Positions 8,306 to 17,535 of a DNA stretch of 43,123 bases are shown here, one piece after another. The notes under the pieces were generated by a model, which saw nothing but the letters and a program-made list of their open reading frames with translations, ran no database searches and had not been told where the DNA came from. Every line of letters starts with the position of its first letter. Position 1 is the first letter of the stretch. Source of the stretch: Herbinix sp. (GTDB lineage Bacteria > Bacillota > Clostridia > Lachnospirales > Lachnospiraceae); contig JARBTJ010000027.1 in assembly GCA_029240245.1 (NCBI GenBank), positions 1-43,123 on the forward strand, written 5' to 3'. A program made the position numbers and the translations under genes.

Positions 8306-8466
8306 TATTGATCCTTGGTACTTTCACATTATATTGTTGATCCTAGGTACTTTCACAGCATATTATTGATCCTTGGTACTTTTACAGCATATTATTGATC
8401 CTTGGTACTTTCACAGCATATTGTTGATCCTTGGTACTTTCAAAGCATATGATTGATCCTTGATAT
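8306..8466. repeat. 29-bp tandem repeat, six units
   Basis: Six head-to-tail units with an exact 29-bp period; the GATCC marker sits at 8310, 8339, 8368, 8397, 8426 and 8455. The core is TTGATCCTTGGTACTTTCAC followed by AGCATATTA. Units differ by single substitutions (for example CCTAGG in unit 2, TTTTAC in unit 3), and the last breaks up after TTGATCCTTG. There are no unique spacers, so this is not CRISPR. It lies between the stop of the 8533 gene and its terminator. Confidence 0.95.
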
Positions 8467-8532
8467 ACTTAATAGCAGGTAACAATTTTACTTAACCCAA
8501 TTGCTTTACTATTCGTATTTTTTAACTCTGTG

Positions 8533-8880
8533 TCACATCTTAATTGAACGCTTTTCATTAGAAAATCGGATTTTCTTTTTATATTTTATATATTTAATTA
8601 AGTATGCTATTACGGTTGTCAATACACTTGCCACAAATACAGGTAAGTAAAACAAGTAAAAGCCTATTGACCAATCGTTATGGAAATACTGATCCAATTT
8701 CTCGGCAAAGGTAGGCTCAGATCGAATTAAGAATATATCTCTTAAAAAAAACCCACCTGTAACAATTAGTGCTACAACCGGTATGCACCATAATAGTTTT
8801 GGAATAAATTTATAAATTATCCCGGTGACAATTACAACAAATAACAATAAAACTGCAATGAAAGCAACTATTTCACTCAT
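8533..8880 (-). CDS. Small membrane protein of unknown function
   Basis: 115 residues with three predicted membrane helices: about 4-24 (IVAFIAVLLLFVVIVTGIIY), 28-47 (KLLWCIPVVALIVTGGFFL), and 75-96 (FYLFYLPVFVASVLTTVIAYL), ending in a basic tail KYIKYKKKIRF. I do not recognise a family. The start is ATG 8880, five bases after AAAGGTGG; the upstream in-frame GTG at 8889 falls within that site. It has its own good promoter and a terminator at 8246, so it appears monocistronic, with the 29-bp repeat array in its 3' untranslated region. Confidence 0.7.
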   Translation of the reverse strand: MSEIVAFIAVLLLFVVIVTGIIYKFIPKLLWCIPVVALIVTGGFFLRDIFLIRSEPTFAEKLDQYFHNDWSIGFYLFYLPVFVASVLTTVIAYLIKYIKYKKKIRFSNEKRSIKM

Positions 8881-8960
8881 GTTTACCACCTTTCATGAAA
8901 AATAATACTATCGTACTTCAGTAGATGCAAATTTTTCCATGAATATATACTACATCAAAT

Positions 8961-8989
8961 ATCATATTTTTACCATCATTAATAGTCAC
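8961..8989 (-). promoter_or_regulatory. Promoter of the 8533-8880 gene
   Basis: Minus strand: -35 GTGACT (8984-8989), 17-bp spacer, -10 TATGAT (8961-8966), about 80 bases upstream of the start codon. Close to the sigma-A consensus. Confidence 0.6.
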
Positions 8990-9134
8990 TTTTTTTATTA
9001 TTGGGTGTTTTATACTGTAAGCAAATGAGATATCTACCACTTTTATCAACGGTATGTTGTGACAGAACCTGATTCCTTCATAATATATAATTATTTAAAT
9101 TTCATCCTGTTAATCAAAATCCTGATAACCTCAT

Positions 9135-10991
9135 TTAATCTAACATAGCCAGATCCCGAAGGTTATCACAATACCAGAATACCAACTCGCCGATGCGGTA
9201 TAATTCGGATTCCTTGCTTACTGAGAGCCATAACTTCTGATATTCACGGTACCAATATTCTAGGCGAACTGCCAACCGGTTCGCGAGTGTTTTAAATTCA
9301 TCATTTCTCTCCTCACAAACTACCGCAGCACCCACTTCATTCCAAAGCTTTATCCCCTCAATAACCGTCAGATAAGCCTCATACAGATATCTTTTCTCCG
9401 TCTTAGCCTTGGAATGAATACCATAAATTCGATGTATCATTTCCTCCAACGATTGATTGGCTTCCTGAACCTTTCGGAAATTAATATCCTCAAGCACCGG
9501 AGCCCAGGGTTTTCCCTTTATACTCTTTTGTCTGACTTCTTTAAAACATACGATTTCAAACCAGGTAGCAACGCTTTTTTTCGGAACCTCGGAAATGATG
9601 GATAAGAATTGCTCGGTATGATCTCCGTACTCCAGTCTGGAAATCTTACGGTTGATTTCATCAAATGCGGGAATCTTACCATTCCAGGAAAATGCCGCAC
9701 CATAGATTAATCCTGCCGTAGAAAATTCCGGATGATTGATATGTCCAAAATCACCCCAATCCGTATTAAGAAGTCCGGCTGCTTGATATTTTACACCATA
9801 GCTGCTCATTCTGCTGATATTTTCGTAGGCATCCCATAAATTATTGATGTAGTTGTTCCAGCCATGAACACCGGGGCATACATATTGTACCGCCCCTTCC
9901 TCAGCAAATATTTTCGTTGTCCTCTCATCCTGATTCGGAGCATAACCCCAATTTAAGCAGATTACTTCCCCCGGAAGCTTCTGTATAGCCTCAGGAAATT
10001 GGCAGATGATATCGCCCCAGAACATGGGACACTTATCCTTAGCGATGACAAAATCACATAGGCGTTTTAGAAAATCAACGTACATGGTATCCACGCCTAC
10101 CTTATCCGCCAACGGTTCACTTTTACCTTTTCCAAGGTCAAAGGTCTCATCCGCACATAGATTAAAATATTCGGACGAAAACAATGGCATATATTCCTCC
10201 AGCATTTTCGTTACAAATACATAACTGTCTTCCCTGGATATATCAAGGGTATGATGAGCCATACGTTCGTAAAAGGAGAAATGTTCTTTGTCTGCGTCGG
10301 GTAATTCGCAAACATTAGTATACGTTTTCGTTCTGAGCACCTTATAAAGATGACCGAAGCTTGCGATAGAAGGAATCAAATCAATATGCAGGTTTTTGCA
10401 ATAAGCGTCGAGTTCAAGAATTTCCTCTGCTGTTAACGGTGTGTCATCACGCCACACTTCACTGAAATCCTTAAACAGAAAACTATGTTCAATATAAAGC
10501 TGCAGCTGGTTCATCTTATAATATGCGAGTTTATCGGCAAGAGCCTTTAAGGACGTTAAGGTTGGAATTCTTCCTCTTGTTACATCATGGTAGAAGCCTC
10601 TGTTCTTAATATCCGGTGAATCCTCAATCATCACACAGGGCAGGATTGCTCCCTCCGTCTCAATCAGCTGTCTTATTGTCTGAATTGCATATAGAATTCC
10701 GGCATTACTGCCACCGATAATTTCGATCTGCTGTGGCGAAATATGTAGGTTATATTCTTCTGACTGCAAATCAGATTTTATACTGATTAAAATACAGTTA
10801 TTCTCCGATTCTCCTTTTGTTATATCCAAAGTAAAACCAAGCTTATCTTTAATATCCTGTTTCAATAACTTCGCATGTGAGGTTACCTTAAGATCACATT
10901 CCTTCGCAATTACAATCCTGCTGTTATATCGGAGAATAAAGGTTTCGCCATCCCTCCCTGTTACTTTTTTCGGTGACGGTATCAGATACAT
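9135..10991 (-). CDS. GH20 beta-N-acetylhexosaminidase, cytoplasmic
   Basis: 618 residues, no signal peptide. Residues 1-125 form the usual GH20b cap (LIPSPKKVTGRDG…YAIQTIRQLIE), followed by the catalytic barrel opening RGFYHDVTRGRIPTLTSLKA (131-150). The substrate-assisted catalytic pair is D281-E282 in FNLCADETFDLGKG; classical enzymes have GGDE, and DETFDLG-type proteins form a Firmicutes-like subgroup. Other landmarks are the ASFGHLYKVLR stretch and TDWGDFGHINHPE. It would remove terminal beta-GlcNAc or GalNAc from imported oligosaccharides by substrate-assisted hydrolysis. The start at ATG 10991 has GGGAGGA. It is last in a row of minus-strand genes fed by the importer at 17.6-21.3 kb. 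Exact linkage specificity cannot be read from the sequence. Confidence 0.9.
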   Translation of the reverse strand: MYLIPSPKKVTGRDGETFILRYNSRIVIAKECDLKVTSHAKLLKQDIKDKLGFTLDITKGESENNCILISIKSDLQSEEYNLHISPQQIEIIGGSNAGILYAIQTIRQLIETEGAILPCVMIEDSPDIKNRGFYHDVTRGRIPTLTSLKALADKLAYYKMNQLQLYIEHSFLFKDFSEVWRDDTPLTAEEILELDAYCKNLHIDLIPSIASFGHLYKVLRTKTYTNVCELPDADKEHFSFYERMAHHTLDISREDSYVFVTKMLEEYMPLFSSEYFNLCADETFDLGKGKSEPLADKVGVDTMYVDFLKRLCDFVIAKDKCPMFWGDIICQFPEAIQKLPGEVICLNWGYAPNQDERTTKIFAEEGAVQYVCPGVHGWNNYINNLWDAYENISRMSSYGVKYQAAGLLNTDWGDFGHINHPEFSTAGLIYGAAFSWNGKIPAFDEINRKISRLEYGDHTEQFLSIISEVPKKSVATWFEIVCFKEVRQKSIKGKPWAPVLEDINFRKVQEANQSLEEMIHRIYGIHSKAKTEKRYLYEAYLTVIEGIKLWNEVGAAVVCEERNDEFKTLANRLAVRLEYWYREYQKLWLSVSKESELYRIGELVFWYCDNLRDLAMLD

Positions 10992-11087
10992 GTTAGTTCC
11001 TCCCTATAGTCCAGTGTTTTCAGTATGATGTCCTTCGTATGAATTATTACATTATTAATATCGTATCTTGGTCTTGAAATTAGCTTC

Positions 11088-11939
11088 TTATATTGTAACC
11101 CATTCTCCCGGTTGCTTCAACGCATTTCTTCCAGCCTGCTGCATAGCCATAATCTCTAAAGTATCTTCTTTTGTAATTGGAACCTTCTTATCAACAAAGA
11201 AATGCAGCAGCTTATTCATAAAGTTCATATAATAATCGGTCACAGCAATTTCCCTGGTCCCTTCCTTCTTAGTCGCAGCAAATAGTTTAAATGGTAATTT
11301 AGGACCCTGAGTAAAGGTACACAGTCTTCCCTCCCCGTATTCATATACAATATGTGCCGTGTCCCCACCATAAAAAGCCTGGCAGCGCTTTGCACCGACA
11401 CCCATCAGAGCCTGAAGCATCTCATACTGATGGATCGAATAATTCACCATATCTCCCGGTCCTGTGGTAGCGCAGAAACTCACCGTCTCTTTCACCTGCT
11501 GCTGATAGCTTAATAATTCCATGCAATAGCGCTGTGCGGAACAGGTAAACATGGGTGTATTGTATTGTTCTGCTCGTTCAAACATACGGGTTGCGGCCTC
11601 CAGTGTGGGGGCAAAGGTTTTATCGCAATATACCGGTTTCCCGCTAGATAACGCCCTGGCGGCCAGATCTTCATGAGGCAAACAATCATCTGCACACATT
11701 ACCATAATTGCATCCACTGAATCAATTAGCTCCTCATAACTGCTGCACTGGGTGCAGTTGTAGCGCTCACACCACACCCTCGTTGTCATGGCATATTCAC
11801 TCGGAGGTTCTATCTCTGCCCAGGCATGGGTTACTCTGGCTTCTATTCCATAAAGCTCAGAAGCAAGTCTTATATATTCCGGATAATGATTCGTATGCCA
11901 ATTATCCAGATAACGATCTACAAAGCCTATTTTTATCAT
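11088..11939 (-). CDS. Gfo/Idh/MocA-type NAD(P)-dependent oxidoreductase
   Basis: 283 residues, shorter than the 330-390 usual for the family. The N-terminal Rossmann half shows IKIGFVDRYLDN, the strand VDAIMVMCADDCLPHEDLAARAL and the hallmark GKPVYCDKTFAPTL (equivalent to EKPxa), followed by a reduced C-terminal domain (PGDMVNYSIHQYEMLQALMGVGAKRC). The glycine-rich N-terminal turn is atypical, so cofactor binding is uncertain. The start ATG 11939 follows AAGGAG. It lies between GH9 and GH20 with short spacers, so it is probably co-transcribed. It may oxidise or epimerise a sugar released by those enzymes, or act as an NAD-dependent glycosidase-like protein; context only. Confidence 0.8.
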   Translation of the reverse strand: MIKIGFVDRYLDNWHTNHYPEYIRLASELYGIEARVTHAWAEIEPPSEYAMTTRVWCERYNCTQCSSYEELIDSVDAIMVMCADDCLPHEDLAARALSSGKPVYCDKTFAPTLEAATRMFERAEQYNTPMFTCSAQRYCMELLSYQQQVKETVSFCATTGPGDMVNYSIHQYEMLQALMGVGAKRCQAFYGGDTAHIVYEYGEGRLCTFTQGPKLPFKLFAATKKEGTREIAVTDYYMNFMNKLLHFFVDKKVPITKEDTLEIMAMQQAGRNALKQPGEWVTI

Positions 11940-11968
11940 AACCTGATACTCCTTTTCTAACCGCTTTT

Positions 11969-14467
11969 CTAATCGCTGTTCTCACCATTATAAATTGAAG
12001 ATAATGTCCATAGCCATCTGCAGGCGGATGAGGTCCAGACCTCTTTGTAGGTGGCATTATTGTTGTGGGGCCAATAAGGGATATCTTCATCCTTATCAGT
12101 CTGAACCCCCACCGGCATCTCCCCTGTCATCTCCCCCGGCATTACCGCATATTGCTGCAGATACCGGTCTCCTTCTCCGTATAGAAAGGATTGCCGGAAC
12201 GGGTTCTTGCCGCTGATCCAGTAAAGCTGTTCCTTTGCAAGCTGTGACAACTGCTCATCATGAAAGTATCCCCCAATCGAAGCGGATGCCATTCCCATGG
12301 CAAGATGAATGGCTGTATTTCCCCGAAAAGAAAACCACACCGGAAAATTCTTCACATAATACCCATCTCCGAGGTTTGTTCCCTGTTTCAATTGATCGAT
12401 ATAATGATCCTTCTGGTCATCATAGTTGACCAACAAATGCAGAATGTCAAAGGTTTCTTTATCTTCTGCTTCATTTTCATGAAACAGTCCCGCCGGTATC
12501 ATTTGATAAGGACTTGCATACAGCATCAGCTTCTTTAAATACTCCCCGTAAAGACGCATTGCATGTTCCCATTCCTGCCTATCCTCATGTTCCGGCTGTG
12601 TCTTTATTAATTGTTCAAACGCCTGGGTAAACATATACTCTCTGGACTGGTGACTGTAATGAACGATGATTTTCCTCGATTCATCCCGGTAAAAGTACCC
12701 TCTGAATCCTTCTGCTTTTCCCTTCGTTTCCTGACAATTCATCAACCGTCTTCCATAATTGGCAGCAGCGAATGCATAGGATTTATCCCCGGTTCTTTCA
12801 TATAAAAGAGAAGAATTCCACGAAATCAAAGCATAGTACTGGGACATTGAGGAATTGTAGGTATGCTCCCACATAATCGGAAGCTCCATACCGACCTTTT
12901 CCCACCGATCCATACCAAAAGAATTATCTTCTTTTGATATCTGCAGGCATTTCCAGGCTAGCTCTGGGTCTGTATCCTGTAATACTCTAGCCGCAACAGC
13001 ACATATCCCGCTGCATAGCAAATTCTCAAAGGCATGGTTATGGGAGCGAACCTCAACATCATCCTCATCTCCGATTTTACCGTTGGTCCAGCGAACAAGT
13101 CCGGCACTGGTTGCCCGGTAACCGTCTCCAAAACGGCTGTTAATGACAAATTCCAGTCCCCATAATGCTTCCTCAAGAAGTCTTTCATATAGCAGGTCAT
13201 TCCATACAATATTGGAGGAGTTACCTGTATTAATCTCCTGAATAATAGCATCCTTATGCTGTATACCATTTTCACTATTTTGTTGATTATCCTTCTGAAA
13301 TTGATTCCTTTTTCCTTGCTCTTTGACAGCCTCCGCCAGCTCAAAGAGAGCCTGGGTTACCTCTGCCGTATGGATTAACTGTTGAGACATATCTCCCGCA
13401 TCATGCCAACCACCACCAAAGGATATGATTTTGCCCTCATGCTTAGCCACCACATCCCTGTGACACAAACCGTGTTTTTCCGGTACCGGATACCCGCATC
13501 GTTCGCAGAACAAGAAATTAAGCACCTTCCAGATCGCTTCTTCATATACTTCTTCGCTTATGGGAAATACTTTCGTACAGGCATGCCCCATCTTCAGGTA
13601 ATAATTACCCTCCGTGCAAACGGTGGAAAAATCCAGAATCCGGTATTCCTCTCCCTGGAAAGTAACCTCTTTTACATTACCTTCATAGATCACCAGATGA
13701 TGCTCGGCATCCATCAATTGAAACCGTTCTTCCTCAAGACCTGTAATTGCAGTTTTTGTCCCGTTTGCAAAGTATCCGGAGGTAGAATAGGCAATTTTAT
13801 CCTTATGGCATAACCATCCTTTATCGGGCTCCGGTTGGTCCACTTTTTCCAAGTAAACTTCCTTTACCAAAAAGCAGACATCCTCCCCCGTCGAGGTATC
13901 TTTCCCGTTAAGGCGGCAGTTAAATTCCAGTTCCGTAATCTTATCCCTCGCCATTGACCCAAATTCCCAGATACAACGGTTCCATTCGTGATTGATCAGA
14001 TTCACCACATGGCTGCCCTCCCGGTAATACTCATCGGGGACTTTCACTTCTCCTTCATTACGTATACCCAGATTCATATTCACAATTCTTGATCCCCTGC
14101 ATTCCGGTTTCACCCAGAAGGTTAAGCAATGGTAGTCTTCCCAATTCTCTTCTGCAAACGAAAACTTTGCATGTACTGTACCATAAAAGGCACAATCCCC
14201 GTCCGGACTCATTGCCTCCGGCCAGCAATAGGTGATGGTGTTTCCTTTTAGACCGAAAAACCGTTCGTCGGTCTCACTCACGCCAAAAAGCACCTCACCC
14301 TCTCCGTCATGTGACGGTAAGAGTGAAGTATCCTTATCCCAAATAGCATGTCGTTTATGTACTTGTCTAGTTTCCCATTTCTTTTCTAAAGACCCTTCCG
14401 AATACAGAGGAAGTGGTCTGTGAAGAAATCCGCTACGGATCAAATCCTTCTTAAATTGCTCCTTCAC
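11969..14467 (-). CDS. GH9-family glycoside hydrolase, cytoplasmic
   Basis: 832 residues, starting at GTG 14467 with AGGAGGG five bases upstream; no signal peptide. Residues about 30-210 form a beta-sandwich, carbohydrate-binding-like domain (YHCLTFWVKPECRGSRIVN). Residues about 218-305 match the CelD_N Ig-like domain (IAYSTSGYFANGTKTAITGL…GNYYLKMG). The GH9 (alpha/alpha)6 catalytic domain follows: GGGWHDAGDMSQQ at 351-363 holds the Asp pair D356/D359 (base), and E809 in NNNATYKEVWTSS is the candidate acid. Most GH9 enzymes are secreted endoglucanases. Intracellular GH9 members acting as exo-glucosidases or exo-glucosaminidases on chitobiose-like sugars are known, and the GH20/NagB context favours an amino-sugar substrate. 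Confidence 0.9.
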   Translation of the reverse strand: MKEQFKKDLIRSGFLHRPLPLYSEGSLEKKWETRQVHKRHAIWDKDTSLLPSHDGEGEVLFGVSETDERFFGLKGNTITYCWPEAMSPDGDCAFYGTVHAKFSFAEENWEDYHCLTFWVKPECRGSRIVNMNLGIRNEGEVKVPDEYYREGSHVVNLINHEWNRCIWEFGSMARDKITELEFNCRLNGKDTSTGEDVCFLVKEVYLEKVDQPEPDKGWLCHKDKIAYSTSGYFANGTKTAITGLEEERFQLMDAEHHLVIYEGNVKEVTFQGEEYRILDFSTVCTEGNYYLKMGHACTKVFPISEEVYEEAIWKVLNFLFCERCGYPVPEKHGLCHRDVVAKHEGKIISFGGGWHDAGDMSQQLIHTAEVTQALFELAEAVKEQGKRNQFQKDNQQNSENGIQHKDAIIQEINTGNSSNIVWNDLLYERLLEEALWGLEFVINSRFGDGYRATSAGLVRWTNGKIGDEDDVEVRSHNHAFENLLCSGICAVAARVLQDTDPELAWKCLQISKEDNSFGMDRWEKVGMELPIMWEHTYNSSMSQYYALISWNSSLLYERTGDKSYAFAAANYGRRLMNCQETKGKAEGFRGYFYRDESRKIIVHYSHQSREYMFTQAFEQLIKTQPEHEDRQEWEHAMRLYGEYLKKLMLYASPYQMIPAGLFHENEAEDKETFDILHLLVNYDDQKDHYIDQLKQGTNLGDGYYVKNFPVWFSFRGNTAIHLAMGMASASIGGYFHDEQLSQLAKEQLYWISGKNPFRQSFLYGEGDRYLQQYAVMPGEMTGEMPVGVQTDKDEDIPYWPHNNNATYKEVWTSSACRWLWTLSSIYNGENSD

Positions 14468-14621
14468 CTTTTCCCTCCTAAAATCATCTCAAACGATTAA
14501 TGATATTTCTTCTATAATCAATAGATATCGTATATACTATCGAATACTTCTCAGGCTCATCATTTAGCAGGTTAAACGATAATAATCAATTATTAACAAC
14601 TGAAACTTAACCGTAATTGAC

Positions 14622-15401
14622 CTAGATATTCATCGTATGCTCCACTTTCCCCGAGATCGCCCATTCGCAGCTTCTCATTAGAAGTGTCTTAAACTGTGGC
14701 GGCTCTAAGGCAATCGTTGTGTTCTCCAGTAATCCATGTCCTGTGTAATAGGGCCATACATGCCCTAGCACAAAGTTAACCGTATTTCCTTTTCCATAGT
14801 TTCCAACAGTTAGCACAGGCTCTTCCCTTCCGGTTCCGTGAAGACCCCAGCGGGATACCAAATTCGGATCTGAATAAGCTGTTGCCAGAACTTTCACCGG
14901 TACATTCCAGGGATTGGTTAGTAGGCAGAACAACTCCTCCTTTGTTGAAAAGGACTTCACACCTTCCGTAATTGGATGATTTTCCTCCCCAGTCATATCC
15001 GTCATGGATATATTACAGTAATTAAAGTCTCCATGTGTTGCGGTTTCTCTCCACAAAAGACCAATCATTTTTTCAATTTCCGGATTCGTCGAAAAACAGG
15101 GATGAAGCCCATGGAAAAACAAAACACCTTTACCTTCGCTTACTGCTGCAGCCAGGTTTTGTTCCGTCTCCGGGTTTTGCCAATATTCATCCGAACACAA
15201 GAAGAAAAACAAATCTGTTTGATTTACCTTACTTAAGTCCGTCATATATTCCTCAATGGAGACTTCAGCCTCCGGGTAGGTTCCGGCAACTTCTACATGA
15301 AAGATCCCCGTCTTTATTAACCAATTTCTGACTATGGTACAGATGCGGTTTACGTCATGACCCATAGGGCTGACCAGCAATACTACCTTATATTTTTCCA
15401 T
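14622..15401 (-). CDS. ThuA-like domain protein
   Basis: 259 residues with the flavodoxin/GATase-like ThuA fold: a GHDVNR start (SPMGHDVNRICTIVRNWL), DLFFFLCSDEYW, EGKGVLFFHGLHP, ENHPITEGVKSF..KEELFCLL, and PVLTVGNYGKGNTVNFVLGH…LLMRSCEWA near the C-terminus, all typical of ThuA proteins linked to disaccharide use. The biochemical role of the family is poorly defined; ThuA/ThuB with Gfo/Idh/MocA proteins is a recurrent pairing in sugar catabolism, as here. The start ATG 15401 has GGAAGGAG. It opens the group ThuA-GH9-Gfo-GH20, separated from nagB by a 268-bp spacer that may hold its own promoter. Confidence 0.85.
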   Translation of the reverse strand: MEKYKVVLLVSPMGHDVNRICTIVRNWLIKTGIFHVEVAGTYPEAEVSIEEYMTDLSKVNQTDLFFFLCSDEYWQNPETEQNLAAAVSEGKGVLFFHGLHPCFSTNPEIEKMIGLLWRETATHGDFNYCNISMTDMTGEENHPITEGVKSFSTKEELFCLLTNPWNVPVKVLATAYSDPNLVSRWGLHGTGREEPVLTVGNYGKGNTVNFVLGHVWPYYTGHGLLENTTIALEPPQFKTLLMRSCEWAISGKVEHTMNI

Positions 15402-15669
15402 GTTTAAACTCCTTCCTGTCTTTCACGCTTTAATGATGTAAAGACGAACGAATACCTAATTTATTTCCACCACCTATAAACCTCTCTAACTTGTCAGCAG
15501 ATGCTATCGAAGGGAAGAAATAATTATTTCAGTCATTGTAACGAGTCCCTTTAAAAGTAATTAGCTTCATTATCAAATATGTTTCAATACATTTAAGAAC
15601 ATACAGGTATATAATAATATCTTACAAGCATGTATTTCTCAAAATCAAGCTTATCATCACATTCCTACA
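15402..15669. other. Spacer between nagB and the ThuA gene
   Basis: 268 bp, A+T-rich, no ORF. On the minus strand several weak promoter-like pairs exist (for example TTGTAA with TATGTT 18 bases later, and TTGAAA with CTAATT 17 bases later) but none is convincing. No strong terminator is visible after the nagB stop. Confidence 0.35.
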
Positions 15670-16395
15670 TTATAACATCGAAGCCGCCTCTGTATCCAAT
15701 AATACTTCGCAATTCGGATGTAATTGCAGGATGGATGCAGGGATATCTATGGTAACCGGTCCTTGCACTGCCTTCTTTATAATTTCCGCTTTATGCTTAC
15801 CCTTAGCGATCAGGACAACCTTCCTAATCTGCATGATATTCTTGATCCCTAGCGTCAAACCACCCAATGGGTAGCTTTCGTCCACTCCTGTCTCTTTTCG
15901 GACTCTCTCTTCAAAGATCGGGTCCATCGGTGATACCCAGGTGGTACTTTCAAAAGGTGTACCCGGCTGATTAATACCGATATGACCGTTCCAGCCAATG
16001 CCCAACATCTGAAGATCCGGCCCTCCGGCCTTGGCAAGCTGTTCCTCAAACATTTTACATTCCTGCTCAAAATCTTCACTCATGGTAGGAGGCATAATAA
16101 AATGCTCCTCCGGGATATTCAAATTATCACAGATTTGTGATTTGATCATGGCATAACAGCTGCCCGGATAAGTTCTTGGTAGATTGGTCAGCTCATCCAC
16201 GTTATATATGCGTACCTCCGAGGTCGAAAATGGATTCTCCCGGTAGATTTCGCTGACAATCCGGTGCATGTTCATAGTAGTCTGGCCGGTGGATAATCCA
16301 ATGACCGAATTAGGTTTTGACAGCATCTGACCGATAATCCTCCAGGCTGCCATCTGGTCAAATTGGTTTTCATTTTCTGCTATTGTAATCTTCAT
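15670..16395 (-). CDS. nagB: NagB-like glucosamine-6-phosphate deaminase/isomerase with atypical active site
   Basis: 241 residues, full family length. NagB landmarks: GLSTGQTTMNMHRIV (phosphate loop), RIYNVDELTNL (D67, equivalent of E. coli D72), LGIGWNGHIGINQPG, KAVQGPVTIDIPASILQLHPN. In the catalytic triad segment (DGHxxFNEP in E. coli; NGHIGFNEP in many Firmicutes) this protein has N136, H138 and Q143, so the triad Glu is replaced by Gln and the Phe by Ile. It would convert GlcN6P to fructose-6-P plus ammonia in the cytoplasm if active; the changed triad may mean altered rate or another amino-sugar phosphate. The start ATG 16395 follows GGAAAGGG. It lies directly after the ROK kinase gene, with a dispersed repeat in the gap. 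Confidence 0.82.
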   Translation of the reverse strand: MKITIAENENQFDQMAAWRIIGQMLSKPNSVIGLSTGQTTMNMHRIVSEIYRENPFSTSEVRIYNVDELTNLPRTYPGSCYAMIKSQICDNLNIPEEHFIMPPTMSEDFEQECKMFEEQLAKAGGPDLQMLGIGWNGHIGINQPGTPFESTTWVSPMDPIFEERVRKETGVDESYPLGGLTLGIKNIMQIRKVVLIAKGKHKAEIIKKAVQGPVTIDIPASILQLHPNCEVLLDTEAASML

Positions 16396-16431
16396 TCATT
16401 CTTCCCTTTCCTATTTATATATTATAATTTG

Positions 16432-16545
16432 AAGTTATAAGGTATTTCGTTCATTTCCCGCTACATTAAATTGATCTGTCAGCAATCATGTAATTATATT
16501 ATATGGCAGCCCGAAAGCCGGAAGGTGCTTTTTGATACTTTAATC
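16432..16545. repeat. Dispersed ~115-bp element, copy A
   Basis: Aligns along its length with 42948-43071. Shared blocks in order are AAGTnnnAAGGTA, GCTACATTA(A/G)ATT, CAGCAA/AAGCAA, TATATTAT, GCCGGAA, GGTGCTT and GA(T/C)ACTTTAAT. The right end is followed by GATTAAAGT, so ACTTTAATC and GATTAAAGT (16537-16558) form a hairpin just before the ROK stop codon. It lies between the ROK kinase and nagB genes. Confidence 0.55.
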
Positions 16546-16558
16546 CTTTGATTAAAGT

Positions 16559-17503
16559 TTATTGGTCATAATTTTGCATGATTCCCAGTGCGGCTGCACC
16601 GATTAACCCTACCATACCGGGATGAAAGCTTGACTTAACCACCCCATTCTTTACCCCTCGCATCGTGGACGGATTTAACCTGTCACAAATTTTCGGAAGC
16701 AACCAGCCATCACTTAAGATCCCGCCTCCCAGGATAATGGTATCCGGATCAGTGATACGTGTTAAATTCATAATCAGATTACTGATATTCTCAACAGCCT
16801 GTTCGGTAAGTATCTGACACAGTTCATCCCCCTCTTCTGACAAGTGGAAGATATCCGAAACATTTACCATTTCTCCCATTGTGATTGTGAGCTTTGTTGA
16901 ATACCTGTCATGTAACCGAATAGCCTGACTGTTAAAACCGGAGCCTGAAATTACACCCTCAACGCAGCCACGTCTCCCACAAATACATAACTCATCCCTG
17001 GATAAATCCACTACACTGTGTCCCACTTCACCGCTGTTATTATTGGCACCGCGAAGTATTCTGCCTCCGACTACAAAACCAGCAGCTAATCCTGTACCTA
17101 TATTAATGTATATAAAATCATTGCTGTTTTTTCCATGTCCAAAAATCATCTCCGCTCTTGTTGCACACTTTACATCATTGTCAACTATTGTCCGTATTCC
17201 GAGTTTAGCGGAAACCATTGCTCCCAAAGGAACCTCAACCGACTCAATATGGTTTAACGAAATCCAATTACCGTTTTCATGATTTACCACTCCGACCACA
17301 CCAACACCCGCCGCTATAGGCGTGCCAACAAACCCTACCTGATCCACATAATCAGTAAGGCAGTTCAATATTCGTTCCGATGCTTCTCTGTGATGATTTA
17401 ATCCAGTATCGTAACGCTTGCTCTGCAATAGATTGCCATTTCCATCCATTTCTCCAATCAGCAGCTTCGTTCCGCCAAAGTCACATCCAATGTATGTATC
17501 CAT
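16559..17503 (-). CDS. ROK-family sugar kinase (glucokinase / N-acetylglucosamine kinase type)
   Basis: 314 residues. The ATP-binding DFGGTKLLIGEMDGNGN is at the N-terminus (8-24), the catalytic Asp is D110 in IVDNDVKCATRAE, and NIGTGLAAGFVVGGRILRGA and the ROK signature ESGEVGH-like NSGEVGHSVVD (H162) follow, with the zinc loop CICGRRGC (C173, C175, C180). The C-terminus is DPDTIILGGGIL…. It phosphorylates a hexose or hexosamine at O6. Next to nagB, GH20 and GH9, GlcNAc or GlcN is the likely substrate, but ROK specificity cannot be read from sequence alone. The start ATG 17503 follows AGGAGG. A hairpin (17536-17599) separates it from the binding-protein gene, so expression of the kinase and later genes may be lower than that of the importer. 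Confidence 0.9.
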   Translation of the reverse strand: MDTYIGCDFGGTKLLIGEMDGNGNLLQSKRYDTGLNHHREASERILNCLTDYVDQVGFVGTPIAAGVGVVGVVNHENGNWISLNHIESVEVPLGAMVSAKLGIRTIVDNDVKCATRAEMIFGHGKNSNDFIYINIGTGLAAGFVVGGRILRGANNNSGEVGHSVVDLSRDELCICGRRGCVEGVISGSGFNSQAIRLHDRYSTKLTITMGEMVNVSDIFHLSEEGDELCQILTEQAVENISNLIMNLTRITDPDTIILGGGILSDGWLLPKICDRLNPSTMRGVKNGVVKSSFHPGMVGLIGAAALGIMQNYDQ

Positions 17504-17535
17504 TATTTCCTCCTACATCCAACATCTTATGAAGC

